From: Methanospirillum lacunae
GTDB lineage: Archaea; Halobacteriota; Methanomicrobia; Methanomicrobiales; Methanospirillaceae
DNA length: 64,000 nt
Assembly: GCF_003173355.1 (NCBI RefSeq)
Contig: NZ_QGMY01000002.1
Span: 496,001-560,000 of the forward strand
Reading direction: 5' to 3'
A program made the translations under genes and the position numbers. Position 1 is the stretch's first letter; each line of letters starts with the position of its first letter. Positions 26,786-35,736 of the stretch are shown here, one piece after another. The notes under the pieces are model-generated. The model worked only from the letters and a program-made list of their open reading frames with translations. It had not been told where the DNA came from and did not search any database.

Positions 26786-27492
26786 GATGATGCTCTTAGT
26801 GCCTCTTCAAGTGTAATCTTTCCTGAGTAGAGTCCAGAACCAAGAACTATGCCTGCTGCATCACATTGCCTTAATGTGCTGACATCTGAAGGATTAGTAA
26901 TCCCTCCAGCGACAATAACCGGGACTGTCACTCTACTGGTAAGCAATCTTACTGGTTCTACTTCTATTCCCTTACAGAGCCCTTCCACATTTACATTGGT
27001 ATAGAGGAGTGATCCTGCCCCTTTTGCAATGAAGAGTTCAGCCCATTTAAGATAATCTCCAGCAGGCCGTTCCCAACCGTTTACAACGATCTGCCCTTGT
27101 CTGGCGTCTACTCCAGCCATAATTCGGTTAGATCCATACTCATCAGAAAGAATGGTGAGGCAGTCAGGATCATTCACTGCAAAGGTGCTAATGATTATTC
27201 TATCGATTCCGGTGTCGAGCCAGGATCGGGCATCTTCGAGTGAACGGATTCCGCCGCCAAGTTGTATTTCGACCCCTGTTTCTTTGATTACTGTTTTGAT
27301 CTTTTCTGCATTAATTTCCGAAGAGCCAAATGCCCCATCCAGATTTACAATATGAATAGCTTCTGCTCCTTTAGAGATCCAAGATTGTGCAAAAGTGAGT
27401 GGATCTCCATATATGGTTGCAGAATCCTTCTTACCCTGGATTAACTGTACACAGTTCCCTCCAAGGATATCTACTGCTGGAAATACCTTCAT
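26782..27492 (-). CDS. hisA: Phosphoribosylformimino-5-aminoimidazole carboxamide ribotide isomerase
   Basis: 236 residues, a TIM barrel with the start 'MKVFPAVDILGGNCVQLIQGKK' carrying the catalytic Asp, 'VEIQLGGGIRSLEDARSWLD', and the second Asp in 'AGVDARQGQIVVNGWE'. It does step 4 of histidine synthesis. It starts 2 bases after the hisG stop. Confidence 0.96.
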   Translation of the reverse strand: MKVFPAVDILGGNCVQLIQGKKDSATIYGDPLTFAQSWISKGAEAIHIVNLDGAFGSSEINAEKIKTVIKETGVEIQLGGGIRSLEDARSWLDTGIDRIIISTFAVNDPDCLTILSDEYGSNRIMAGVDARQGQIVVNGWERPAGDYLKWAELFIAKGAGSLLYTNVNVEGLCKGIEVEPVRLLTSRVTVPVIVAGGITNPSDVSTLRQCDAAGIVLGSGLYSGKITLEEALRASS

Positions 27493-27494
27493 GG

Positions 27495-28403
27495 TTAATG
27501 GATTAGTCGCTCTATTGACATGACAAGGATATCTCTGGCACCAGCTTGTTTGACCTTATTGATTAGTTGGTATACTTTTTCTGCATCCACTACAACATGG
27601 ACTGCTACCATATCCGGACGTGATGCGACTTCCATCACTGTCGGACCACTTAAACCTGGTATGATATCCTTGATCTGATCAAGACCCGATCTCTCCACAT
27701 TCATCATCAGATAACATTTGCCTCTTGCATTGATGACGCTTTCAAGAGCAAGATGTACCTCATCGATTTTTTCTTTTTTGGATAAGCAGGATTGTTTGTT
27801 TCCAATTAGGAATGTACTGGTTTCAAGTACCTTATCGATAACTTCGAGACGGTTCTGCCTAAGTGTGGTTCCTGAACTTGAGAGATCAACGATAGCATCA
27901 GATATACCAAGATGGGGTGTTGCTTCACAAGCGCCCCCCACAGGCACTATGATCGGTTTAACTCCATTTTTTTTAAAATATTTTCTGGTAATCGCAGGAA
28001 ATTCTGTTGATACGCGTTTTCCTTCAAGATCAGTCACAGTTTTGTATGTAGACTTTTCAGGAACTGCAAGAACCACTGTGGCTCTCCCAAAGCCCAGGTT
28101 CAGCAGTTCTATTATTTCGGAGCCACGTTCGACAACCATATCATGACCGGTGATTCCAAGATCAGCTACTCCGGTTGCCACATATTCAGGAATGTCGATT
28201 GGTCTTGCGTATAGTATCTCAACGTGTGGATCCCTGGTCTTGACAATGAGTGAGCGGTCACTGTTTTCTACGATACCTAGACCCGATTTTTCGATAAGAT
28301 CCCGGATAGGCTCAGCTATCCGCCCTTTATTAGGTATGGCTAGACGAATAGCATGACTTAGTATCTGAGTATCCTTGTCGTTTGACACGTGGGTTGTATC
28401 CAT
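27495..28403 (-). CDS. hisG: ATP phosphoribosyltransferase, long form
   Basis: 302 residues. The catalytic part ('IRLAIPNKGRIAEPIRDLIEKSG', 'DLGITGHDMVVERG', 'IVDLSSSGTTLRQN') is followed by the ACT-like regulatory domain (about 225-302, 'PTVMEVASRPDMVAVHVVVD'), so this is the long, histidine-inhibited hexameric form that needs no HisZ. The start shares one base with the stop of the preceding MAT gene (TAATG). Confidence 0.95.
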   Translation of the reverse strand: MDTTHVSNDKDTQILSHAIRLAIPNKGRIAEPIRDLIEKSGLGIVENSDRSLIVKTRDPHVEILYARPIDIPEYVATGVADLGITGHDMVVERGSEIIELLNLGFGRATVVLAVPEKSTYKTVTDLEGKRVSTEFPAITRKYFKKNGVKPIIVPVGGACEATPHLGISDAIVDLSSSGTTLRQNRLEVIDKVLETSTFLIGNKQSCLSKKEKIDEVHLALESVINARGKCYLMMNVERSGLDQIKDIIPGLSGPTVMEVASRPDMVAVHVVVDAEKVYQLINKVKQAGARDILVMSIERLIH

Positions 28404-29605
28404 TAGAATGTCTTTAATTCGCCCTTGATCACACGTTCAGTGATTGAGGTGATGTTTTCAAGACCATAGTCGATGATCTCGTACACGTCCTTCTCAATGT
28501 CTTTAAGGGTAACCCCTGACTCCGAGATGATCTGCACACTTGCGATAAGAGGCTGGTCAATTGGCATTCCAATCTGGGAGAGAAGCCTGACCTGAATTTC
28601 TGATAAACCATCGACCTTTTTTACACATTCGTGAGCGAGATCACTTGAGAGAAGATTATAAATCTTTCCGATATGGTTGATTGGATTCTTTCCAGATGTT
28701 GCTTCCATGCTCATCGGTCGGTGTGGGGTAATAAGTCCGTTGGCTCTGTTTCCACGACCTACAGATCCGTCATCACCCATCTCTGCAGATGTCCCGGTTA
28801 CTGTCAGGAATAAACTACATTCCTTGTCACAGTCTGCGGCATTTATCGAGACCTCAACAGACCTTTTTGTACACTGTTTAGCAATTCTTGTGGCTTCTTC
28901 CTGGAGTCTTGACCGGTAGTCGACATATTCTGAAAGTGAAGAGATATATCGGTCCACCATTGCACAACAGAGAGTGAGTTTTATTGCATCACCCTGACGT
29001 AGGCCCATGATTTTAATATCCTGACCATATGCCGGGTACTTTGGCCTAAGGGTGTTGTCAATATATGAAGAGATCTCACGTACACAGGTTTCGATCTCTG
29101 AAAATGGCGCAAAAGAGACTCCAAATGAGGTATCATTTGCTCTTGGAATAGTCCCTTCTTCGGGTTTGAACACATCACGAAGATCGGTAGACCCGGTTCC
29201 CAGACGGACATCCATAGTCACATCCCGGTCAAAATCAAGTTCTGGAAGAATTGTGCGCAGGTAATCCTTTGCTGCCTTAAGTGCAATGGGTTCTGCAGGA
29301 ATCTTCTCACCATTGAACTCTTTTGTTGCACGACCGTCCAGAAGGATGAAGATCGGTTTTAATATTTTACCGCCACCAAAAGCAGGGAGTGATTCGCCGG
29401 CAACGACTTCTCCCTGGTCAGTATTGTGGTGGAGAACACCACCTACCTGATCGATATAGTTCCTGCAGAGAGCCTGACTTATCGATTCAGCAATCCCGTC
29501 TGCAATACTATCCGGATGGCCAAGGCATTTCCGTTCTACCAGTTCGATCTGTTGTTGTTCAAGAGGGGTCTGATTTAATATGTCTATGGCGATGTTTCGT
29601 TTCAT
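28403..29605 (-). CDS. mat: Archaeal-type S-adenosylmethionine synthetase
   Basis: 400 residues. It matches the archaeal MAT family rather than MetK: '[21 protein letters not shown]', '[15 protein letters not shown]', '[32 protein letters not shown]' (written here in parts of one conserved region) and '[14 protein letters not shown]'. It makes SAM from ATP and methionine. First gene of the MAT-hisG-hisA-hisB string; the link with histidine genes is only by position. Confidence 0.95.
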   Translation of the reverse strand: MKRNIAIDILNQTPLEQQQIELVERKCLGHPDSIADGIAESISQALCRNYIDQVGGVLHHNTDQGEVVAGESLPAFGGGKILKPIFILLDGRATKEFNGEKIPAEPIALKAAKDYLRTILPELDFDRDVTMDVRLGTGSTDLRDVFKPEEGTIPRANDTSFGVSFAPFSEIETCVREISSYIDNTLRPKYPAYGQDIKIMGLRQGDAIKLTLCCAMVDRYISSLSEYVDYRSRLQEEATRIAKQCTKRSVEVSINAADCDKECSLFLTVTGTSAEMGDDGSVGRGNRANGLITPHRPMSMEATSGKNPINHIGKIYNLLSSDLAHECVKKVDGLSEIQVRLLSQIGMPIDQPLIASVQIISESGVTLKDIEKDVYEIIDYGLENITSITERVIKGELKTF

Positions 29606-29832
29606 GTCAAACCTCTGATTTTGTAAACGTTATGACCGCTTACCAGTACAGAATAGAGTACTCATTCGTGTTCAGGGAAATAATAGGTTCACCCCAGGCA
29701 ATGAAGGGAGAACTCAAGTTTTCGGATCTTTGTAAAAAAGGCGCGAAGAACTAAGTTAAGATCATTTTAGAGTATTTATTAAAAATCCGGATTAGTAATT
29801 GGATCCTTAATTCCCAAAAATTGTGAATATTA

Positions 29833-30843
29833 TTAAAATTTGAGTATTTCTGCAGGAACTGCAAGTTCAAATCGTGAACACTTTCCCGGAATACCTGTTT
29901 CAGATATTCCTATTCCAAATACTCCGAGTTCTTGTTCTGCAAGAAACAAGCCGAAACCATCTCCAGAGCCAAATCCAAGTTCAAAAATTCTCTTCTTCTG
30001 TTCTGTAGGAATTCCAATTCCATCATCTTCAATGATTATTATGCCACCAGTTTCGGTTTTTAAAAAAGAGAGTTGAATTTCTGTTGCATTTGTTGCATGG
30101 TTTGGTATATTTTCAAGGATTTTTATCAAGGCCTGTTTGAATGTCTTGTCAATGAAGATTTTTAGGTTTTGTTGAATCGTATTCTGAACCGGGAGTCTGC
30201 TACACCCGGCTTCACCTATGGCTTCAGTTAAGAGATGGGTTAGTTTAGTCCATTCGAATTCCAACTGCCCAATTTTCTGATATTCTCTGGTGAAAATGAG
30301 TTTTTCTCTTATCCTTTCTGCTGCGTTCTGTTCTTTTCCAAAAAAATCCTCTAACATTGGATCTGTTATAAGATCCTGTGATAACTCAAGGTATCCGAGA
30401 ATCGCAGTCAACTGGTTGAGCATGTCATGACGGATCTTGGAACTTACCATATTCCAGGCATTTGCTCCCTTTCCTAAAAGTCTCCACTCAAGAGGAAGTG
30501 TAGATGTCCACAGCAGGCTTCCCGCTGACTCTACTGAACCATTCGGATTATATGTCAGACAGCATTGATCTTCTATCCACTGCACTCCTGCTGGATGATG
30601 GATTCGGTACCGCATAGTCACTTCATCTCGCTTCTGCATTACTGCAGCACCCAGTTTCCGTGTGATGAGATCCTTATCTTCTTCCTGGATTACTGTGATG
30701 AGATCAAATTCACCATGTGAAGGAATTCCATATTTTTCAGCATTTTCTGAAGTTGAGGTAATTCTCCAGAGATCTGCAGGATTACGGAGTAAAGCTATGA
30801 CCGGCCCTTTTTGATATAGGTCATCAATAGTATTCATTCTCAC
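29833..30843 (-). CDS. PAS-domain sensor histidine kinase (cytosolic)
   Basis: 336 residues with no membrane segment. A PAS-like domain (about 10-120) precedes a dimerisation helix with the phospho-acceptor His139 in RHDMLNQLTA, then a HATPase domain with 'IIIEDDGIGIP' (N/G1 region) and 'GFGSGDGFGLFLAEQ' (G2). The HD-x-LNQ His-box is the same as in the membrane kinase at 36629. No receiver gene adjoins it. It lies 69 bases after the thiol-redox gene string on the same strand and could be its fourth gene. ATG 30837 is an alternative start. Confidence 0.8.
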   Translation of the reverse strand: MRMNTIDDLYQKGPVIALLRNPADLWRITSTSENAEKYGIPSHGEFDLITVIQEEDKDLITRKLGAAVMQKRDEVTMRYRIHHPAGVQWIEDQCCLTYNPNGSVESAGSLLWTSTLPLEWRLLGKGANAWNMVSSKIRHDMLNQLTAILGYLELSQDLITDPMLEDFFGKEQNAAERIREKLIFTREYQKIGQLEFEWTKLTHLLTEAIGEAGCSRLPVQNTIQQNLKIFIDKTFKQALIKILENIPNHATNATEIQLSFLKTETGGIIIIEDDGIGIPTEQKKRIFELGFGSGDGFGLFLAEQELGVFGIGISETGIPGKCSRFELAVPAEILKF

Positions 30844-30912
30844 TCCGATTCATATTATAGTGGTATAGTTGACTCATCCTATCTATGTTCCTGATTGTTT
30901 CAGGGTTAGCCT

Positions 30913-31260
30913 TTACATCGAAGAAATAGATTCTCTTATGGCATCCCCGATTTGTGGCAAAGATATTCGGCCAATCGGAAATAATCTCTTGTTGATAAGA
31001 ATCATTGGAATTGCAGGGTGTTCAGCCTCGTAGATTTCCCTGATATAATCAGGTACATTATCATCAAGGAGGGTAATTTGCACAGTAATGTCAAAATCTG
31101 GAAAATCTTCTTTTAACTTTGCGCGTAATGCTTCAGTTGCTGGAATCAGTCCATTAGAAGGTTTGCATGCAGAAAGCCCACAACTCCGTTCTTCATCACA
31201 TGGAAAGGGTGAGCATTCGGAGTCACGGTATCCCACGACCTCAACAGTTACAGATTTCAC
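30913..31260 (-). CDS. Small thioredoxin-fold-like Cys-rich protein
   Basis: 115 residues. A strand (SVTVEVVGYRD) leads into a Cys cluster C-S-P-F-P-C-D-E-E-R-S-C-G-L-S-A-C, a long helix, and a closing half with cis-Pro ('AIPMILINKRLFPIGRISLPQIG') typical of thioredoxin folds. Function unknown. It is the third gene after glutaredoxin and ferredoxin-thioredoxin reductase, so a role in thiol exchange is inferred. Confidence 0.65.
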   Translation of the reverse strand: MKSVTVEVVGYRDSECSPFPCDEERSCGLSACKPSNGLIPATEALRAKLKEDFPDFDITVQITLLDDNVPDYIREIYEAEHPAIPMILINKRLFPIGRISLPQIGDAIRESISSM

Positions 31261-31309
31261 AGAAATATATAGATCAAAAAGAGAGATAAGTCATGCCGAT
31301 CTGAATCGG

Positions 31310-31816
31310 CTAAGAGATGAATATTTCAAAACGATCTTTCTTAGCTTTGCATATAGGACATACTTCGGGTGGGGCATCTCTGGCAGCGAGATACCCACAC
31401 ACTTTGCACCGCCATACCGGGTATGGAAGAGTTTTTTCTTGTCCTGATCCTGGCATCTGTTTTGCCTTTCGTTCACTCCGGGATGGCCTGCGTTCAGGTA
31501 TTGCAGGAGCACCGGTTCCATCTGCAATTTTCTCACCGGTCAGATACAATCCACAATAACAGGCACCAAACTCTGAGAGATCAGGATCACGATAATCACA
31601 AGGGCATATAACGTCCCTGTCATCTTCAATAGTTCCGAATGCAAGGCGGCAAGGGCATGCTTCATATCCATATCTTTCTTTATTGATTAGTAGACCCTCA
31701 ATGAGACCTTTGGTCATGGAAAGATCAGGGTTCAGGTGATAACCCCCTCGTTCAGCATCCCTGTTTAGTTCCTGATATCTGCGCTCAACATCGGGAATGA
31801 TCTCAGACCCTGTCAT
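31310..31816 (-). CDS. ftrB: Ferredoxin-thioredoxin reductase catalytic subunit fused to a rubredoxin domain
   Basis: 168 residues. Residues 1-95 carry the FTR cluster and disulfide motifs CPC, CPC and CYC ('YGYEACPCRLAFG', 'VICPCDYRDPDLSEFGACYCGLYL'). The last Cys pair has Tyr where plants have His. After a charged linker, residues 133-168 form a rubredoxin-like iron site 'WRCKVCGYLA ... VCPICKAKKDRFEIF'. It should pass ferredoxin electrons to disulfides. Its ATG shares bases with the upstream glutaredoxin stop. Confidence 0.9.
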   Translation of the reverse strand: MTGSEIIPDVERRYQELNRDAERGGYHLNPDLSMTKGLIEGLLINKERYGYEACPCRLAFGTIEDDRDVICPCDYRDPDLSEFGACYCGLYLTGEKIADGTGAPAIPERRPSRSERKAKQMPGSGQEKTLPYPVWRCKVCGYLAARDAPPEVCPICKAKKDRFEIFIS

Positions 31817-32100
31817 CAGGCGAGTGCCTCCCTAATTTCATCTTCTCTGGCTCCGATAATTGTGTGTGAACCATTAATAACAATCGTTGGAAAAGATCCA
31901 CGTGGATTGAATTTTTCTACCTCTCTTAAGACGGTATCCATTTCTTCACGGGACAGTTGATCTACATAAAGATAATCGTATGAAACTCCTAATTCATTGA
32001 GAAGTTCCCGTGTTCTTCTACAATGACCACAGGTGCTAAGAGCATACAGCATGACCTTTCCTTTGTCTTTTCCTTCAATGTGTATAGGTGTGATGACCAT
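31816..32100 (-). CDS. Glutaredoxin/NrdH-like protein
   Basis: 94 residues, a thioredoxin fold with the active site C-G-H-C ('YALSTCGHCRRTRELL') and cis-Pro in 'GSFPTIVINGSHTIIG'. It is the likely partner of the reductase encoded immediately downstream (overlapping start and stop). Methanogens lack glutathione, so the FTR is the plausible reductant. Confidence 0.88.
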   Translation of the reverse strand: MVITPIHIEGKDKGKVMLYALSTCGHCRRTRELLNELGVSYDYLYVDQLSREEMDTVLREVEKFNPRGSFPTIVINGSHTIIGAREDEIREALA

Positions 32101-32182
32101 CGGGTTCCCTCATAGCAGTATCATGGCACCATATATTTACTGGTTGGGTCTCTTTGGACCTGATTGCTAATCTGGTTGGTTT

Positions 32183-32857
32183 ATGAATAAAAATTTGATC
32201 AGAACCAGGGACCAGAAAACAGATAAAAAACCTTCATTATTAATCTTCTTCGATACTGAAACAACCGGTCTTCCCTCACGTGACCGGAAAGTGAGATCAA
32301 ACCCGCTTACATGGCCCAGGTTGGTGGAACTGGGTTGGATACTTATGACTGTTGATGGGACTATCCTTGAGGAATTGAGTTTTTTGGTACGGCCTGACGG
32401 GTTTGAGATTCCATCAGCTGCCATCAATATTCACGGTATTTCAAATAGTGATGCAGAAATGATGGGATTGCCTGTATCAGATGTTATCAATCGGTTTTAT
32501 GCATCCGCGCGAAGGGCAGATCTACTTGTCGCTCATAACCTCTCATACGATATTAGAATTATTCTAACTGAACTTATCAGGATGAATAAACGTGACCTCT
32601 TCTCTACAATTGAAGGAATCTGTACAATGAAGTCTTCTGCCCGGTTTTGTGGTATCCCTGGAAGGTACGGAAAGGGATTTAAATGGCCTTCGTTAGCAGG
32701 TTTATATCATAAATTGTATGACAAGGAACCAGAATCAGCTCACCGTGCTCTTGATGATGCAAGAACTTGTGCAGATTGTTTTTTTGAATTAAAGAAAAGA
32801 GGGGTGAAGATGCAGACTGAAGATCTCACAGGCGTGTTTTTCTCAAATAAACTTTGA
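32183..32857 (+). CDS. DnaQ-like 3'-5' exonuclease (DEDDh)
   Basis: 224 residues: ExoI 'FFDTETTGLPS', ExoII 'LLVAHNLSYDIRI' and ExoIII 'SAHRALDDARTCADC' with the His-x-x-x-x-Asp pair, so the catalytic set is complete. It may proofread, trim RNA or degrade DNA ends. It diverges from the glutaredoxin gene. Confidence 0.85.
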   Translation: MNKNLIRTRDQKTDKKPSLLIFFDTETTGLPSRDRKVRSNPLTWPRLVELGWILMTVDGTILEELSFLVRPDGFEIPSAAINIHGISNSDAEMMGLPVSDVINRFYASARRADLLVAHNLSYDIRIILTELIRMNKRDLFSTIEGICTMKSSARFCGIPGRYGKGFKWPSLAGLYHKLYDKEPESAHRALDDARTCADCFFELKKRGVKMQTEDLTGVFFSNKL

Positions 32858-32889
32858 TCTATGAGCGAGATATCCAGTTCTGAACTCAG

Positions 32890-33111
32890 TTACCAGTATC
32901 CGATCTTCTTTTCTTTCCATTCCCCGCATTTCCAGCTTCCTTCGACTCTGGGCCGGACGAAAGATGTTCGTGGCTTTCCTTCTGAATCTGAACCGGCATA
33001 TAGTGGAACCGGGGGAAATCTCCAGCATTCGAGTCTCAAAATCTCTTTATTCTTCCCAAGTATCGGAAGGCAGAACTGACAATTCTGACAGAAGTGAGGA
33101 TCTGCTGGCAT
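32890..33111 (-). CDS. Small Cys-containing protein, metal-binding type
   Basis: 73 residues: FCQNCQFCL near the start, 'LECWRFPPVPLYAG' in the middle and 'SWKCGEWKEKK' near the end. The pattern C-x2-C ... C-x-R-x-P-P ... W-x-C-G-E is common to a family of tiny proteins in bacteria and archaea thought to bind metal; no role is known. ATG 33111 is taken because ACTTAATA at 33136-33143 on the minus strand would place a leaderless start there; a longer upstream frame runs into the Mmp14 gene. It is convergent with the exonuclease gene. Confidence 0.6.
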   Translation of the reverse strand: MPADPHFCQNCQFCLPILGKNKEILRLECWRFPPVPLYAGSDSEGKPRTSFVRPRVEGSWKCGEWKEKKIGYW

Positions 33112-33219
33112 ATAATCAGTTTTAAACGCGATTTCTATTAAGTATTTCAATTTGAAGATCGAAAGTTCTGCAAAATTGATATCGAAACATATATCGGTCT
33201 CATCAGATGACAAGTTCTT

Positions 33220-34728
33220 ATGAATCCCGGTATCCTGGGCAGACTGTTTCATTCTTCTCCAAAACCACATATCGTAGAAAGCCCGCCACCACCGCGTATT
33301 GTTCGTGGGCCAGGCATGGAATGCCGGGAATTTGATGAAAAGCCCTATTTTATCGTGGCTTCTGTTGAGATGGGTAATACCACTACCAAGTGTATTCTGA
33401 CAGGTGTAAGCCTTGAAACCGGCATGAGTTATGTCATAAACAAAACCGTCAGTATGAGCCGTGATGTCAGACCGCCAAAACACGGTGAAGAGGTTTTTGG
33501 GAAAACTCTTGATGGAACGGAACTGACCCGGGAATCTGTCACTGAATTGGTTCGCGATACACTAATTAAGTGCCATAAGGATGCAAAACTCGATATCAAA
33601 AAAGATCTTGACTTCGTGGTAAGGAGTACCGGTGTTGTAGCAGCGATGGATTCTCCTGATCAGGTCGGAGACTTTATTATCGCGCTTGCAAATGGGTGCC
33701 TTGAAGCCGGAGTCCCTCCAAAGAAGATGACCCCCCCCATGTCTAAAGCGAACCAGTCAGCAAAACTTCAACCATTCTCTTTTGCAGATCGTGTAAACTT
33801 TTCAGGTGCGGTAGCTGGAGTGGTTCCACCTCAGGGAACAACCGGCGTTGAAATGGTGGCAAATGAGATGGAAGGAGAACTTGCAATGGCAGGTATTAAA
33901 GAAGGGGCTAAATGGACTCCTGTTGACTTTCGAAATCCCTGCATTTCTATCGACTTTGGAACAACTCTTGATGGACGGGTCACAAGTGATGTAGATCCAA
34001 CAAGCACGAATCCCTTCTCCCGAACGATAGGTAACTTCTGTGGTCTTGCAGGAGCAATTCCAGATTCCATTGTAAGAGGAACAGGTCTTGTTAAAGAGCG
34101 GACTGGTACAGCATTGGATATCTTTGGAGACAAGACCAGCCTGACTGGCGCATTCTCGCTCCGTAAGGAATCAGATGTTGTAAAAGAATATGTGAAAAGA
34201 TGCAATGACCTGATTTCTGTTGAGGTCGTTCCTGAAAACCGGACCCGCTACGGGATGGTGCCTGTCTATGCAAAAGTTGCAAAGGAATCAGGTGTAGCGC
34301 TCATTGGAGTTGACGCAGGAATGAATGGGGGCGCTCTTCCTGATCTCGGTCGCATCGGGAAGGAGATTATCACTAATCATAGTGTCCCGGTTTTACACGA
34401 GGTAATTGACAGGGTTTGTTCAGATATGGCTCTTCGAATGATCGACGTATCTAAGTCAATGGGACTAATCTTTCCAAATACCTCAATTGGTTTTACTGGC
34501 AGGGCAGCAATATCAGGGAAGAAACCGGATTATATCCTTGAGGGCATCATCGATAGAAAACTATTCTCAGATCCGGTAAATCATGTTGTATTTGTCGACG
34601 ATGGATTAGCTCGTGGAGCTGCCTTAATGGGTAGATGCATGAATTCCCTTGGAAAACCAAATAACCCAATTGGTGGAATTAGAGAGGGCAAATGCATTAT
34701 GTCCCGGCGAATTGCAATTGGTAGGTAA
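33220..34728 (+). CDS. Methanogenesis marker protein 14
   Basis: 502 residues. It has an ASKHA-type ATPase pattern: phosphate loop 'VASVEMGNTTTKCILTGV', a second 'ISIDFGTTLDGRVT', and 'GVDAGMNGGALPDLGRIG' near the C-terminal half. Mmp14 occurs in methanogens and is suspected, from its ATPase type, to energise maturation of a methanogenesis enzyme; this is not proven. The N-terminal ~40 residues are Pro-rich and poorly conserved, so the start may be later. Confidence 0.88.
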   Translation: MNPGILGRLFHSSPKPHIVESPPPPRIVRGPGMECREFDEKPYFIVASVEMGNTTTKCILTGVSLETGMSYVINKTVSMSRDVRPPKHGEEVFGKTLDGTELTRESVTELVRDTLIKCHKDAKLDIKKDLDFVVRSTGVVAAMDSPDQVGDFIIALANGCLEAGVPPKKMTPPMSKANQSAKLQPFSFADRVNFSGAVAGVVPPQGTTGVEMVANEMEGELAMAGIKEGAKWTPVDFRNPCISIDFGTTLDGRVTSDVDPTSTNPFSRTIGNFCGLAGAIPDSIVRGTGLVKERTGTALDIFGDKTSLTGAFSLRKESDVVKEYVKRCNDLISVEVVPENRTRYGMVPVYAKVAKESGVALIGVDAGMNGGALPDLGRIGKEIITNHSVPVLHEVIDRVCSDMALRMIDVSKSMGLIFPNTSIGFTGRAAISGKKPDYILEGIIDRKLFSDPVNHVVFVDDGLARGAALMGRCMNSLGKPNNPIGGIREGKCIMSRRIAIGR

Positions 34729-34847
34729 AAGGTACCCAATTTATACAACTCATCCTATTATTTCCGGGTTGGAATGTTTTTTTTAAAAAAAGATCATCTT
34801 TGAAATAAATAACAATACTCATGTGTTCTGAAATAGTACAGTACCCT

Positions 34848-35090
34848 ATGGCAGAGCAGGATTCACCGCAACTATACGATCTTATATTTCCTCCTGGGAC
34901 TCCCAGATCAATAATTCGCGATATTATCAATCAATTTGATGTTGAACTTATTGATTCTCCCGAGAAGTTACAGTTTGCAAATATGGAAGGGGATGTAAGA
35001 AATCTGATAGCGGCCAGAGGCAAAAAGGATATTATGATCCAGGTTGAGGCATTCTTTAAAGAGAAGATGAAGGAGTTTGTGGATAATTAA
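34848..35090 (+). CDS. Small conserved methanogen protein
   Basis: 80 residues, acidic, alpha/beta ('LYDLIFPPGTPRSIIRDIINQFDVELIDS', 'ANMEGDVRNLIAARGKKDIMIQVEAFFKEKM'). AAATAAATAA at 34801-34810 looks like a TATA element, and initiation near 34830 favours ATG 34848 over ATG 34821. It follows the Mmp14 gene by 119 bases. I do not recognise the family; the position next to Mmp14 is the only hint. Confidence 0.6.
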   Translation: MAEQDSPQLYDLIFPPGTPRSIIRDIINQFDVELIDSPEKLQFANMEGDVRNLIAARGKKDIMIQVEAFFKEKMKEFVDN

Positions 35091-35155
35091 TTTTTTATCA
35101 AATCTGACAATATTTCTGAATCCAAAACCTTGAATCTGAATATAAATTCCAAGTT

Positions 35156-35653
35156 TTAGGAATTAGTCAGGTTCTGTTCCGATGCATTATTCCCTGTTTT
35201 CTGAGATGCCGTATCCTCCTGATTCGGAGAGGAAGAGGCATTCATTGATACAATGGAATGAGGCGTGTCCGGTTTATTCTTCTCTATAAGAGTAATAATT
35301 GAAGTCTCAATGAAGTCCTTTCCGATAACTTCAGCTCTGACCATATACTGATCAGGACTCCATCCCGCTGAACTCATGTTAGCAGACCAGAAAAATGTTC
35401 CAGTTTCATCTTTAACTACAGGGACAACGGTTGAATTTCCGCCTGACATTGTAGGATCATACTTCTTAGTTGGACCGAATGATGCTGGATATACCTCAAC
35501 AAGAACCTTGTTATCTGTATTAAAGTTGGTTTCACCACTGATGGTGATCTGATCACCAATGGTATATGGCCCTCCGATGTTTAGTGAATCAGCATTCATG
35601 GGTAAAACAAGTGCAAGAATAACCAGTACTACTGATGTGAGAACCTTATTCAT
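35156..35653 (-). CDS. Secreted beta-domain protein (archaeal S-layer-associated type)
   Basis: 165 residues. A signal peptide (KVLTSVVLVILALVLPMNADS) is followed by one immunoglobulin-like domain: 'IGGPYTIGDQITISGETNF', 'VLVEVYPASFGPT', 'GTFFWSANMSSAGWSPDQYMVRAEV'. This matches the repeating domain of DUF3821-type surface proteins in Methanomicrobiales. The tail is Ser/Asn/Gln rich, with no membrane anchor. It diverges from the amidotransferase gene. Confidence 0.7.
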   Translation of the reverse strand: MNKVLTSVVLVILALVLPMNADSLNIGGPYTIGDQITISGETNFNTDNKVLVEVYPASFGPTKKYDPTMSGGNSTVVPVVKDETGTFFWSANMSSAGWSPDQYMVRAEVIGKDFIETSIITLIEKNKPDTPHSIVSMNASSSPNQEDTASQKTGNNASEQNLTNS

Positions 35654-35736
35654 GATGTATGGATTGATCAGCCCTACGAATGAGTTTTGTGATCGTTCAG
35701 TTTTTACAAATTACTTCCCATATTTCTCCAACTAAC

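Noticed and set aside
33112-33483. Upstream extension of the small minus-strand Cys protein
   Set aside because: This part overlaps the Mmp14 N-terminus and reads as its shadow; only the Cys-containing 73 residues look genuine.
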